From contig DAIQNR010000008.1 in NCBI GenBank assembly GCA_036788295.1, positions 1 to 64,000 on the forward strand: a DNA stretch of 64,000 nt, given 5' to 3'. Below the pieces are notes generated by a model that saw nothing but the letters and a program-made list of their open reading frames with translations, searched no databases and was not told the origin of the DNA. Positions 43,335-52,753 of the stretch are shown piece after piece; positions within the stretch are counted from its first letter, which is position 1; each line of letters opens with the position of its first letter. The translations under genes were made by a program, and so were the position numbers. The DNA is from JAHQVK01 sp036788295. GTDB taxonomy: Bacteria; Myxococcota; Kuafuiibacteriia; Kuafuiibacteriales; Kuafuiibacteriaceae.

Positions 43335-44720
43335 TCATCTCCTCAGCTTTTCGCGCATGCGGCGCACGTTGGTGGCGAGCACTCGGCTCGACGGGTCGAT
43401 GCGGGCGGCCATCTCCCATGCTTCGAGCGCGGACCGCGGGTCTCCGCGTCGCCGGTACATCAGACCGCGCTCGAACAGCTCTCGAGCCTGCGGGCTCATC
43501 TGCGGCTCGCTCATGTGGGTGGGTTCGAATCGGCCGGTCCGCTGGAGGTCCCACACCGTTGAAGTCCGGCGGGCCGGCCTCGGACGCTCGTACAGGGTGA
43601 AGACCGAGAGGCCGGGGTCGTGAATGGACCGCTCGTCCGGATCCAGAGGGTCTAGCCCAGGATGTCCTTGGTTCGTAAGTCCTTGGTTCATGGGTCCTTG
43701 GTTTATGGGTCCTTGGTTCGGAACGCCTCGGTCCGTCCCGCGGTCCGGCGGGGGCGCGGTCCTCCCCGGCACCGCGAACAGGTCCGGCGCTGGTCGGGCC
43801 CGGGGGCGGTCCTCCTCGTGCCGCCAGCCCGCGAGCTCGGCCGCCGCGACCGCCTCCGGCGACCGGGGGTCGAGCCGGTTGAGCAGCGACCGAACTTGCC
43901 CCCCGAGCGTGGCTGCGTCCGGACGTCTCCGGGGATCCGGGTCGAGCGCGAGGTCGATGAGCCCGTCGAGCTCGGGCGGGAGGTCGGGGCGAAAGTTGGT
44001 CGCGGAGGGGCGCCGGCCCGCTCGCACCTCGGCCCTCAGGGCGCGCTCGGTGGTGCCCGAATAGGGGCGGTGCCCGGTCAGCACCTCGAAGAGCGTCACT
44101 CCGGCGGCGTAGACGTCGCGGGTCGCGTCGGGCGGCGCGCCCTCGAACACCTCCGGCGCCATGTAGTGCAGCTTGCCCTGCAGGGCAGACGGTCCGCCGC
44201 CGAGGTCCGAGCTGGCCACCCCGAGGTCGAGCAGGCGGACGTGCCCGTCGGCGCCGAGCAGGAGGTTCTCCGGGCTTATGTCCCGGTGGACGAGCCCTGC
44301 CCCCTCCGTGCCCTCGCCGGGGAAGTCGTGCAGAAACGCGAGCCCGTCGAACACGCCGGAGAAGACGGCGAGGGTCATCGGCAGGGGGAGCGGCCGGCTC
44401 CGGAGCAACTCGCGGAGGTTCTTCCCCTCGACGAACGCCATCTCGATGAAGTGCCGGTCGCCGATCACCCCGACGTCGTGGACCGGAACGAGGTTTGGGT
44501 GGCGTAGGCGCATCCCGAGCATCGCCTCCCGGAGGAACATACGGGTGCAGTCTGGCTTGCGGGCGACGTGGGGGAGCATCGTCTTCAGGGCCACCGGGGC
44601 CGGCTCTGCCCCGTGTCTGGCTCGCCACAGCGAGGCCATGCCCCCCTCCGCGATCCGGGTCTCGACGACGTAAGGGCCGAACGCCTCTCCGGGACGGGGC
44701 TCGAGACCGGACAACCTCAC
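43335..44720 (-). CDS. Ser/Thr protein kinase with TPR-like tail
   Basis: This 461-residue cytoplasmic protein has a kinase domain at ~10-270: AEGGMASLW glycine loop, VALK lysine, HRDISPENLL catalytic loop, DLG in place of DFG and MAPEVFE. Apart from DLG the catalytic residues are intact. The linker contains four tandem GPxNQ-type pentapeptides (see repeat). The C-terminal ~80 residues carry a TPR-like pair (ARELFERGLMYRRRGDPRSALEAW in parts). No membrane helix. The GTG start at 44720 overlaps the DUF4388 stop. Confidence 0.9.
   Translation of the reverse strand: MRLSGLEPRPGEAFGPYVVETRIAEGGMASLWRARHGAEPAPVALKTMLPHVARKPDCTRMFLREAMLGMRLRHPNLVPVHDVGVIGDRHFIEMAFVEGKNLRELLRSRPLPLPMTLAVFSGVFDGLAFLHDFPGEGTEGAGLVHRDISPENLLLGADGHVRLLDLGVASSDLGGGPSALQGKLHYMAPEVFEGAPPDATRDVYAAGVTLFEVLTGHRPYSGTTERALRAEVRAGRRPSATNFRPDLPPELDGLIDLALDPDPRRRPDAATLGGQVRSLLNRLDPRSPEAVAAAELAGWRHEEDRPRARPAPDLFAVPGRTAPPPDRGTDRGVPNQGPINQGPMNQGLTNQGHPGLDPLDPDERSIHDPGLSVFTLYERPRPARRTSTVWDLQRTGRFEPTHMSEPQMSPQARELFERGLMYRRRGDPRSALEAWEMAARIDPSSRVLATNVRRMREKLRR
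43664..43723. repeat. Four 15-nt tandem repeats within the kinase gene
   Basis: Four contiguous 15-nt units (consensus GTCCTTGGTTCATGG) start at 43664, 43679, 43694 and 43709. They encode PNQG-type pentapeptides on the minus strand. They are clearly more AT-rich than their surroundings, suggesting recent expansion. Confidence 0.85.
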
Positions 44721-45853
44721 GCGCGGAGCCTCCGCCGTTCGTCGAGGCTCGTGCACGCGTGGAGCAAGGCGACCGGGGCGGCGATGCCTTCCCCCTCCGG
44801 CCCGTCCGGCCCGGTGGGCTCGAACCGAAACCGACCCGACTCCCACTCGAGCAGCCGCTCGAGCGCGGCGATGAGAGGCCCCTCCTCGCGGCTTGGGCCG
44901 GCCAGCCCGGGCGCCCCGGCGGCGACGAGGCGTCCGCTCCGCAGATCGATGAACGCGCCGCCCTCCTCGGAGTCGAGCACGAGCCGCCCGGTCGCTCGGC
45001 CATGACCGAGCAGGTTCAGCAGGTCCCCGAGCGCGACCGCCGCGAGCTCACCGGCGAGCGCCGCCGACTCGGACGCCGGTCTCGGGGCGAGAAGGCGACG
45101 CAGCTCCGGATCGGCTCGGACGGAAGGTCGAGCGGTCGCGAGCGCGAGGCGGGCCTCCTCCATTCGACCCGACCGGGCGAGCGCGAGCAGGTGGTTGCAC
45201 GCGGCCACTCCGGACCGGGGCTCGCGGCGGGCGATGTCGGCGAAGCCATCGGTGGCCGCGTCCCGGTCTCCCATGTCCCAACGGGCCAGAGCGTGCTCGT
45301 GAGCGACCGCTGCGGACCATGGGCCCCGGTAGCCGGTCAGCCGGCGGACGGCGTCCTCGGGGCGCCCGGCGGCGCGGTCGAACGCCGCCGCGGCGAGGCG
45401 GTGCTCGTGGGCATCTTCCTGGGCCGAGGGCGTCGGCGCGAGCAGCCCGGCTGCCTCGTCGAGGAAGTCGAGGTCCACGAGCAGCGCGCAGGTCTCGACC
45501 CTCAGGCGCTCGGCTCGGCTCGGCTCGGCTCGGGCGGCGGTCCGAACGGCGGCGAGGCCGGCGGCCACGTCGCCCCGAAGCAGCTCAGCCACCGCGAGCA
45601 CCCGGCTCGGTTCGAAACCGGCCGCCCCGGCCCGCATCGCCTCCACCGCGTGGGCCCTCGCCCGCTCGAGCGTGGGATCGCCCGGCGCCGGGAGCCGCCT
45701 GACCGCGCTCGCGAGCAGCCACACCGCAAGATCGAGTCGGGTGTCGCGTTCGAAATACGCGGCATCCGGTCCGAGCCGGCTGGCGACCGCGTCGGCCCGG
45801 ACGAGCAACCACCCGCAGCCGGGCCGGTGGACCCGGCGAAATCGATCGGCCAT
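44717..45853 (-). CDS. TPR-like protein with C-terminal DUF4388 domain
   Basis: The first ~265 of 378 residues are Ala/Arg-rich helical repeats with TPR-like character (e.g. AVEAMRAGAAGFEPSRVLAVAELL). The last ~110 contain DUF4388: ALGDLLNLLGHGRATGRLVLDSEEGGAFIDL in parts and a WESGRFRFEP end. This domain is common in myxobacterial signalling genes. ATG 45853 precedes a typical MADRFRRV start. It lies 11 nt after DUF3050 and overlaps the kinase by 4 nt. Confidence 0.78.
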   Translation of the reverse strand: MADRFRRVHRPGCGWLLVRADAVASRLGPDAAYFERDTRLDLAVWLLASAVRRLPAPGDPTLERARAHAVEAMRAGAAGFEPSRVLAVAELLRGDVAAGLAAVRTAARAEPSRAERLRVETCALLVDLDFLDEAAGLLAPTPSAQEDAHEHRLAAAAFDRAAGRPEDAVRRLTGYRGPWSAAVAHEHALARWDMGDRDAATDGFADIARREPRSGVAACNHLLALARSGRMEEARLALATARPSVRADPELRRLLAPRPASESAALAGELAAVALGDLLNLLGHGRATGRLVLDSEEGGAFIDLRSGRLVAAGAPGLAGPSREEGPLIAALERLLEWESGRFRFEPTGPDGPEGEGIAAPVALLHACTSLDERRRLRA

Positions 45854-45864
45854 GGACACGGAAC

Positions 45865-46716
45865 CTAACGCCTCGTCTTCCAGAGCGAGCGGATCCCGGA
45901 CGGCCGAGGGGCGGCCGGAGCGTCGTCGGTCTCCGCCGTCAGCTCCGGCCGGAGGGCACCGAGCGTCTCGTCCCACAACCGGTGCCGGGCCCGCAGCGAG
46001 CCGAGCGCGGCCTGCTCCGCTTCCGCCGCTTTCGTCGGGTGGCCACCGATCAGCAGGTCCAGCAGGCGGGACGCCATCGGTCCATGCTCCCCGCCGTCCA
46101 CCTCGATGTGCCGCTCGAGGTAGGCGTCGAGCGTCCGGCAGGGGAGACCCTGGGCCCTCAGCCCCTTCACGAGGGTGATGAACATGCTCGGAATCAGCGC
46201 TTCCCGGCCGTGGAAGAAGGCCGAGGCTCGGACGTGCACCGGGCCCGAGGCGAAGCGCAGGGTCGTGGTCGCGAACTCCCGGGCCTCCCTGGGCAGACCG
46301 GCCTCCCGCAGCGCGACCGTCCAGTGGCTGCCGGCGCGGATCTCCTGGATGAGCCGCTCGATGGGGCGCCGATCGGCGCCGATCTCCGACATCGCGTCCA
46401 GGTACCACTCGAAGTGACTGGCGTAAAGGCCAGGTGCGATCTCGTCGGTCTCTTCGCCGAGCACGACCTCGTTGATGAGCCGGGCCGCCTCGCGGTTCAG
46501 GGGCGGCGTCCACGGCCAGGTCACCGTGGTCAGCTCGGACTGAAGGCCCTTCAGCAGGGACATGAAGTCCCACACGCAGACGACGTGGCGCTGCATGAAG
46601 AACTGGAGGTCTTCGACGGTCGTCAGGGCCGCGTACAGCGGGTGCTGCCCGAGGCTGATTCGGAGGTTCTCGATGTCAGGAGGGGGGAGGTTTTCGGCAG
46701 GGGAACCGGTTTGCAT
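45865..46716 (-). CDS. DUF3050 (haem-oxygenase-like fold) protein
   Basis: This 283-residue protein shows the DUF3050 pattern: HPLYAALTTVEDLQFFMQRH, VWDFMSLLKGLQSELT, PPLNREAARLINEVVLGEETDEI (in parts) and ASHFEWYLDAM. Several conserved His and Glu residues could bind a di-iron or haem cofactor. The fold is related to haem oxygenase/TenA, but the reaction is unknown. ATG 46716 was chosen as the conserved part starts soon after; the longer frame adds 22 residues. It is the first gene of the seven-gene operon. Confidence 0.86.
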   Translation of the reverse strand: MQTGSPAENLPPPDIENLRISLGQHPLYAALTTVEDLQFFMQRHVVCVWDFMSLLKGLQSELTTVTWPWTPPLNREAARLINEVVLGEETDEIAPGLYASHFEWYLDAMSEIGADRRPIERLIQEIRAGSHWTVALREAGLPREAREFATTTLRFASGPVHVRASAFFHGREALIPSMFITLVKGLRAQGLPCRTLDAYLERHIEVDGGEHGPMASRLLDLLIGGHPTKAAEAEQAALGSLRARHRLWDETLGALRPELTAETDDAPAAPRPSGIRSLWKTRR

Positions 46717-46896
46717 GCTTCCCAAAGTCGCCGAGGCCCGGGGAGGAAGTAAAGCCCCCCTGCGGCTCATACCCTGCGCCAAGCGCGCTCACCCGGGGCG
46801 TTCTCCCATGATTTGGGGGCGTACAGCCGGTTTCGAGCCCTGTTCGTCGTCGCGTGGACCGGCGGTCGGTTGGGAGACCCGGCTTTCACATTGCGC

Positions 46897-48807
46897 TCAA
46901 ATATGGTCGGCCATGAGATCAGCGACCAGCCGACTGAACCGAGCCGGATCGGGGAGGGGCCCGCCCTCGGCCAGGATCGCCTGTCCGAACAGCAGGTGGG
47001 CGTAGTCGGCGAGGCGGGGATCGTCCGGATTTTCGGCGTGGACGGCCTGAAGCCGGTCCACGAGCCGATGCTTCGGGTTGAGCTCGAGGATGCGCTTCAC
47101 CTTCGGGACGTCCCGACCGAGCTGCGCCATCAGCTTCTCGAGCTGTGGGGACATGTCGCCTGAATCCCCCACGAGGCACACCGCGGAATGGGTGAGCCGG
47201 GCCGAGAGGCGGACCTCCTTCACGTCGTCCTGAAGGGACTCACGCAACTTCTGCAGGAGCCCCGAGACCTCCTTCTGCTTGGCTTCCCGCTCCGCTTGAT
47301 CTGCTTGCGTCTCCTGGCCGAGGTCGGCATCCCCGTGGCCGATCGACGCCAGCTTCTTGCCCTCGAACTCGGGCTCACGCTCGAGCCATAGTTCGTCGAT
47401 GTTGTCGGTGAAGAACAGAACTTCGTATCCCTTCGCCTCGTAGGCCTCGAGGTGGGGGGAGCGTCGTCCGGCCTCGACGCTCGGGCACACGAGATAATGG
47501 ATCGAGGTCTGGCCTTCCTTCATCCGGCCCACGTATTCGGCCAGGCTCGTGCTGTCCGAGGCGGTCGATGAAGCGAGCATCAGGCCGAGCAGGCGCTCGC
47601 GGTCCTTGTCCTCGCCCTGAAGGAGCCCCTCCTTGAGAACCGGTCCGAAGTTCGCGAAGACCTTCGTGTAGTCCTCCCGAGCCTCGTCCCGAAGGCGGGT
47701 CAACTCATCCAGGATCTTCTTCACCACCTGCTTGCGGATGGCTCGGATCTGCCTGCTCTGCTGCAGGATCTCCCTCGAGACGTTCAGATCGAGGTCCTGC
47801 GCGTCCACCACGCCCTTCACGAAGCGGAGCCATCCCGGGGCGAGCTCGCGGCACTCGTCCATGACGAAGACGCGGCGGACGTACAGCTGGATCCCGCGCT
47901 TCATCTCCGGATGGTAGAGGTCGAAGGGAGGCTTGGACGGGATGTACAGCAGGCCCTTGGCCTCGAAGGTCCCCTCGATGCGGAGGTCCACGTGGGTCAC
48001 CGGGCCCACCCAGTCGTGGGCGAGGTGCTTGTAGAACTGCTGGTGCTCTTCTTTCGTGACCTCGTTCTTCGAGCGGGCCCAAATCGCGGACATCGAGTTG
48101 AGCCGCTCGTCCTTCGTGACGAGGTTCGTTCCGCCGTCTCCGCCCTCGCTCCGGGTGACCGGAAGATAGATGGGATAGCTCACGAAGTCGCTGTACTTCT
48201 TCACCACCCGGCGCAGGACGTGCTCTTCGCAGAAGTCTTCGAGCCCGTCGTCGGGGTCGTTCGGCTTCAGCTTCAAGGTGATGGAGGTGCCGGGCTCGGC
48301 CCGGCTCGCCTCGGACAGCTCGTAGCCCCCGTCCCCGGTCGATCGCCACTGCGTCGCGGCCTCTGTCCCCGCCCGCCGGGTCACGACGGTCACCTCGTCG
48401 GCGACCATGAAGCTCGAATAGAACCCGACGCCGAACTGCCCGATGAGGTCGGGCGAGCCCTCGGTCGCCGCCTCCCGCAGCCGCCGGGTGAACTCCTTCG
48501 TCCCCGATCGGGCGATGGTGCCAAGGTTCTGGATGACCTCCTCGCGGGTCATGCCAATCCCGTTGTCGTGCAGGGTCAGAGTCCGGGCGGCGCGGTCTGG
48601 CTCGAGCCGAATCGAGAGCTCCTCGTCGGTTCGCACGCCCTCATCGGTGAGCCCCTCGAATCGGCGCCGGTCGAGCGCGTCGGAGGCGTTCGAGATGAGC
48701 TCCCGAAGGAAAACCTCTCGGTTCGAGTAGAGGCTGTGAACCATCAGGTCGAGCAGCTGCCGCACCTCGGCCTGAAACTCGTGCCGCGCGGTGGTCTCCG
48801 TCGTCAT
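46897..48807 (-). CDS. htpG: Molecular chaperone HtpG (Hsp90)
   Basis: This 636-residue chaperone has all Hsp90 landmarks: LLDLMVHSLYSNREVFLRELISNASDAL (in parts), DNGIGMTREE, LIGQFGVGFYSSFMVAD and GTSITLKL in the ATPase domain. The middle domain and the C-terminal dimerisation domain follow. Length is normal. ATG 48807 fits the usual start TETTARHEFQAEV. About 180 nt separate its end from the DUF3050 gene, and about 295 nt from the next gene upstream. Confidence 0.98.
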   Translation of the reverse strand: MTTETTARHEFQAEVRQLLDLMVHSLYSNREVFLRELISNASDALDRRRFEGLTDEGVRTDEELSIRLEPDRAARTLTLHDNGIGMTREEVIQNLGTIARSGTKEFTRRLREAATEGSPDLIGQFGVGFYSSFMVADEVTVVTRRAGTEAATQWRSTGDGGYELSEASRAEPGTSITLKLKPNDPDDGLEDFCEEHVLRRVVKKYSDFVSYPIYLPVTRSEGGDGGTNLVTKDERLNSMSAIWARSKNEVTKEEHQQFYKHLAHDWVGPVTHVDLRIEGTFEAKGLLYIPSKPPFDLYHPEMKRGIQLYVRRVFVMDECRELAPGWLRFVKGVVDAQDLDLNVSREILQQSRQIRAIRKQVVKKILDELTRLRDEAREDYTKVFANFGPVLKEGLLQGEDKDRERLLGLMLASSTASDSTSLAEYVGRMKEGQTSIHYLVCPSVEAGRRSPHLEAYEAKGYEVLFFTDNIDELWLEREPEFEGKKLASIGHGDADLGQETQADQAEREAKQKEVSGLLQKLRESLQDDVKEVRLSARLTHSAVCLVGDSGDMSPQLEKLMAQLGRDVPKVKRILELNPKHRLVDRLQAVHAENPDDPRLADYAHLLFGQAILAEGGPLPDPARFSRLVADLMADHI

Positions 48808-49102
48808 GGGCGGCGGTTTGGCAACGACGCGCAGGTCGTCAAGGAGCTGGGGACATTACGCAATGATTGCGGGGGAGCGGCGAGCTCGTCCGCGACGGCG
48901 CTTCCCGGCGCGCAGGGCGCCGGTGTTTCGTGTAGAGCGCCCGCCGTGGCCGAGCAGGGACCCCTGTCGTTCGTTTGCATGTACTGCGCCGCTCTGCCGG
49001 TGCGTTCATCTCGGTCGCGAGCAGCGCCGGCGCGCCCGAGCCACGGCATCTTCGATCGATGTCTGGTCCACGTGGAGGCGACGTTGGTCGCCTTCGAGGC
49101 GG
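48808..49102. other. Intergenic region with no gene seen
   Basis: About 295 nt between htpG and the RNase Z-like gene. Frames here are shadows and show no recognisable domains. A possible htpG promoter element (TTGACG on the minus strand, about 48836-48841) was seen, without a convincing -10. Confidence 0.5.
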
Positions 49103-49924
49103 TCAGTGCAGCAGCAGGTGGACCCGCTCCGAGAGCCCCTTTGGCAGCCGGCGCCGCACCGCGTCCTCGATGAAGCTCGGCGGGTAGCGCTTCGAGAAGT
49201 GGGTGAGCAAGATCGCCTCGTTCTCGAACAGGTCGGCCCGCTCGGCGAGGTCGTCGAGATGGACGTGGCCGCCGGCGCGGGCCCACTCCCGCTCCGGACC
49301 GTCCCCAACGAAGGTGCACTCGAGCAGCAGCAGGCGGGCGGTACGAACCAGCGCCTCGCGCTCCACCACCTCAGCCGAGGTGTCCCCGGCGAAGCAGATC
49401 TCCGGCACTTCGATCGGGTCGTGCACCGCCTCTCCGCGGGCGACCGCGGCCGCGATCGCCGGTCCGTCGAGGCCCCGGTACTCCGGTCGGAGCCGCCGGC
49501 GCCGCTGGATCAAGCAATAGCCGAGGGTCTCGACTCGGTGGCACGCGCGAAACGCGACCGCGGATCGATCTGAGCCCAGCGGGACCCGGTCCCCGGGCGA
49601 CAGGCCCACGAGCTCGCAGCGCTCGGCGTCCGCGTCGAGGCCGCTCCAGACCGCGAGCAGCTGGGCCAGCCGGTCCCGCACTCCAGCGGGACAGAAGATC
49701 CTCGGCGGGGGGAGGCGCCGCATCGCCCGCATCGACACGAAGTACGGGAGCCCCGCGGCGTGGTCGATGTGGGCGTGGCTCAACAGCAGCGTGCGCCGGG
49801 CCACCGCGCCCTCCGGGCACCGCCCGATGTCGAGGTTCACGTCGAAGGAGGCGATTTGAAAGCACGTCTCGATCCCTCCCACCGAGTGGGCGTCGAGCAC
49901 GTGTCCGGCCAGGTCGATGCGCAC
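49103..49924 (-). CDS. RNase Z-like metallo-beta-lactamase-fold hydrolase
   Basis: This 273-residue protein has the MBL zinc motif SHAHIDHAAG (H50, H52, D54, H55). Further metal-site features are FAGDTSAEV, LLLECTF and LTHFSKRYPP. These are reminiscent of tRNase Z, and more specifically of the shorter RNase Z-related bacterial hydrolases. True tRNase Z carries an exosite arm that is not clearly visible here. The GTG at 49924 gives VRIDLAGHVLDAHSVGG; the upstream open frame is Arg/Ser-rich and was rejected. It is divergent from a hypothetical gene, with starts 113 nt apart. Confidence 0.82.
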   Translation of the reverse strand: MRIDLAGHVLDAHSVGGIETCFQIASFDVNLDIGRCPEGAVARRTLLLSHAHIDHAAGLPYFVSMRAMRRLPPPRIFCPAGVRDRLAQLLAVWSGLDADAERCELVGLSPGDRVPLGSDRSAVAFRACHRVETLGYCLIQRRRRLRPEYRGLDGPAIAAAVARGEAVHDPIEVPEICFAGDTSAEVVEREALVRTARLLLLECTFVGDGPEREWARAGGHVHLDDLAERADLFENEAILLTHFSKRYPPSFIEDAVRRRLPKGLSERVHLLLH

Positions 49925-50036
49925 GGGCGGGGAGCCTCCACTGCGCGATCGTCCTCGGTCACGAAGAGACCGGCCGCGACTCGAGGCCGAGACGGACAGA
50001 TGCGTGTCCGAGGCGGAGGACGGGGTAAAGAGAGCT

Positions 50037-51647
50037 GTGCTCCCTTCCGTGCCAGCCCAGCTCGAGGCGCGGCTGTCGGGGTATGCGCGGGTCCTCGCCG
50101 ACCGTGAGCTCGACCGGCTGCTTCCCCGCTGGACGGACGTCCCCGGTGCGGCCGGGCGGTGCCGCCGGGCGGCGGTTGGGCCCCAGCTCGACGCTGCGCT
50201 CACCGCGCTGTTCGTCCGGACGCCGGCCGGGCGAGGAGGTCAGGACGCCTTGCGCCGCCGGCTGCGCCTCGCGCAGGTCGACGCCGAGCTCGACCCACGG
50301 GCGGACGTCCCCGATACGCTGCCGGTGCTCGTCGAGGTGCTGCGGAGGCTGCTCGAAGGGGTGGGCAGGGGGGCCGGCGGCGCCGCGGTCGCCGCGCTCG
50401 GGTGGGCGGCGCTCATTGCCCGAGCGGCCGAGCACGGGCGGCCGGCGACGGTGGGAGCGCGGTCGGCGGCGCCCTTGCTGCTCTCGGCGGTGGCCGAAGC
50501 GGCGCGGGCGGGTCGGTCGGGCGGCGCTGGTCTCGACCCGATCTTCGCGCTGTTGCCGAGCCCGGTCGCTTTGGGGCTTCACCCCGAAGAGCTCGCTCGG
50601 CGCCCGGTCAACGCCTACCGGACCGTGCCCGCCGCGGTCGGCCTGGCCCGGCGGATCCTCGTCCCTCCGCTGTCCGGCGTTCCGCTTCGGCGGGTGGCGG
50701 GCGCGATCGCCGAGCGCCTCGAGGCCGACCCCGAGGTCTCGGGCCAGCTCGCCCGCGCCGCCCGAATCGAGCGGATCCGGGAGGCGGCGCTGGCCGCGCT
50801 CGCGACCGAACCGGACCCCGAGCCGCTCGCCCCGCTCGCGATCGATCCGCGCGCGCTCGCGTCCGCGGTGGGGGTGGAGGGACGACGGGGCGGGTGGGTG
50901 TCGGCGCTCCGCGGCCGGCCCGGGCGGGCGAGCGCGGCGCTGCTCGGCCAGCTCGAGGGGCAAGACCGGCCCGGGGACGCCGGACCGCGGGCCCGATGGG
51001 CGGCAGCGGGCGCCGTGGCCGCGGTGCTCGACGCGCAGCTCGCCGCGGTCGCGGCGGATCGCTTCGCTGGAGCCGCGTTCGGGGATGATCCCGAGCGGTG
51101 GCGGCGAGGTGGACTCGTGCGGCTCGAAGCCGGCGAAGGGCCGGCGCTCTGGCCGACGGCCGACGTCCAGGGGGCGGTGGCGGTGCTCGAGCTCGAGGTC
51201 GCGTCGCTCGATGGCGCAGCCGGGCGGCTCCTGTGGCGGCGGATCGTCGGCGATTTGCTCGACCCGGCGCTCGCCGACGGTCAGGCCCGGGCCTCGCCGG
51301 GATGGCTCGAGGTCCTCAGCCGCGGCGCCGGGCTCGAGGCCCGCGGCCACCCGGCGGCGGTCTTGGCCGTCGCCGCGAGCTGGGGCCGCCGGGTCACGGC
51401 CGCTGGGGCGAACGCCGGCGTGGGCGTCGCCGCCGAGGACGGGCAGGAGGAGGGGCTCGGCCGAGCCCGGGCGGTGGTCCGGGCCCGGACGGTGGGACGC
51501 CGGGGCATCGGCGCCGGTCAGGACGTGCTCGACCGGCTCGAGGAGGCGGGCGGCGGCTTCATCGAGCTCGACCGCCTGCACGTCGATGGAGAGGCGCCGA
51601 TCGCCGTGGTTCGGGATTCGGACCTCCTGTGGCTTCGGCTCCCTTGA
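50037..51647 (+). CDS. Large hypothetical helical protein
   Basis: This 536-residue Ala/Arg/Leu-rich protein has no recognised domain, signal or membrane helix. Its strongly helical composition (AAVAALGWAALIARAAEHG etc.) and the C-terminal half with beta-like patches suggest a cytoplasmic protein. GTG 50037 is preferred because AAAGAGAG lies just upstream; the frame extends 40 residues further to 49917 with Arg-rich sequence. It is convergent with the acyltransferase gene, ends 2 nt apart. Confidence 0.55.
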   Translation: MLPSVPAQLEARLSGYARVLADRELDRLLPRWTDVPGAAGRCRRAAVGPQLDAALTALFVRTPAGRGGQDALRRRLRLAQVDAELDPRADVPDTLPVLVEVLRRLLEGVGRGAGGAAVAALGWAALIARAAEHGRPATVGARSAAPLLLSAVAEAARAGRSGGAGLDPIFALLPSPVALGLHPEELARRPVNAYRTVPAAVGLARRILVPPLSGVPLRRVAGAIAERLEADPEVSGQLARAARIERIREAALAALATEPDPEPLAPLAIDPRALASAVGVEGRRGGWVSALRGRPGRASAALLGQLEGQDRPGDAGPRARWAAAGAVAAVLDAQLAAVAADRFAGAAFGDDPERWRRGGLVRLEAGEGPALWPTADVQGAVAVLELEVASLDGAAGRLLWRRIVGDLLDPALADGQARASPGWLEVLSRGAGLEARGHPAAVLAVAASWGRRVTAAGANAGVGVAAEDGQEEGLGRARAVVRARTVGRRGIGAGQDVLDRLEEAGGGFIELDRLHVDGEAPIAVVRDSDLLWLRLP

Positions 51648-51649
51648 AG

Positions 51650-52753
51650 TCAGCGGACCGAGGCGAGCGCGGCGCGGACGCGGGCCAGGGTGTGGGACCA
51701 CGGGCGAGCGGGATCATCGACCGCGACCGCCACCAAGCTCCGGTCGATCTTCGGCAGGAGCGAGGTCAGCACCGCCCGGGGGCCGATCTCGACCACCACG
51801 GCGACGCCCGCGGCCTTCAGCACGGCCACTTGGGCCACGAGATCCACCGGTCGCAGGAGCTGATCGACGATCGCGTCGGCGAGCCGCGAGGGCTCCGATT
51901 CGAAGCGCCCGGTCACGCTGGAGAGAAACGGGAGGCGCGGGGGCCGAAGCCCCCGGAGCGCGCCCCTCAGCCGGTCGGCCACCGGGGCCATCGCCGGGCT
52001 GTGAAAGGGAGCCGGCACCGCCAGCCGACGAACGCGGATCCCAAGCTCTTCGGCCCGGTCCGCCACCGCCTCGAGCGCCGGGAGCGAGCCGGAGGCGACC
52101 ACCTGCGTCGGCCCGTTGACGTTGGCGACGGTGGCGCCGTCCACCATGAGCGTTCGGGCCGTCGAAAGCGTGGTCTCGAGGGCGATCATGCCGCCCCGGA
52201 CCCGCTCGGACCGGATCGCGGCCGAGCGGGCGACGGTGGCGTGGAGCGCCTCCCCGACCGTCCACACCCCAGCCGCGACCATCGCCGCGTAGTCGCCGTA
52301 GCTGTGGCCGGTGACCACGTCGGGCGTGAGGGCCTCGGCCTCGAGCGCGGCGTGCGCGGCGAGGTCCGCGGCGAGCACGAGCGCCTGCACGGACAGGGGG
52401 TCGCGGGCGGGCAACTCTCGGCCGCCGAGCCATCGGTCGATGGCCGTCGCGGTGGGCCCTCGGCCGAACATCGCGCCGACCATCGCCGCGGTGGAGGCGG
52501 CGGATTCGGATCCGGCGAGCACCGCCGCCAGCATCGAGCGCCGCTGCGAACCGAGCCCGGGATACGCGAACGCGACCCGGCCGCCCGGCTGCCGGACGAA
52601 GATGCCGCGGCGATGGCGTCTCTCGCTCGCCTCGGGGGACAGGCCAAACCGCCGCAGGTAGGCGAGATTCGAGCTCTTCTGCTCGAGATCGGCGGCGGCG
52701 ACCACCACCGGCGCGCCGTCGTGCTCGACCTGGAGGACGTCCACCGTCCCCAC
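51650..52753 (-). CDS. Stand-alone malonyl/acyl-transferase (PKS AT-type)
   Basis: This 367-residue protein resembles the acyltransferase (FabD/AT) family. PGLGSQ (65-70) is the usual (P)GQGSQ block with Leu for Gln. GHSYGDYAA carries the nucleophile S151, and PAPFHSPAM has the catalytic H251. The motifs are closer to polyketide-synthase AT domains than to housekeeping FabD, yet no PKS or KS gene is nearby. It could serve a trans-AT system elsewhere, or be a fatty-acid acyltransferase. It diverges from dksA with ~160 nt between starts. Confidence 0.85.
   Translation of the reverse strand: MGTVDVLQVEHDGAPVVVAAADLEQKSSNLAYLRRFGLSPEASERRHRRGIFVRQPGGRVAFAYPGLGSQRRSMLAAVLAGSESAASTAAMVGAMFGRGPTATAIDRWLGGRELPARDPLSVQALVLAADLAAHAALEAEALTPDVVTGHSYGDYAAMVAAGVWTVGEALHATVARSAAIRSERVRGGMIALETTLSTARTLMVDGATVANVNGPTQVVASGSLPALEAVADRAEELGIRVRRLAVPAPFHSPAMAPVADRLRGALRGLRPPRLPFLSSVTGRFESEPSRLADAIVDQLLRPVDLVAQVAVLKAAGVAVVVEIGPRAVLTSLLPKIDRSLVAVAVDDPARPWSHTLARVRAALASVR

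Noticed and set aside
46717..46896. Small plus-strand ORF between DUF3050 and htpG
   Set aside because: It overlaps the htpG 3' end in antisense and has no domain or start-site support.
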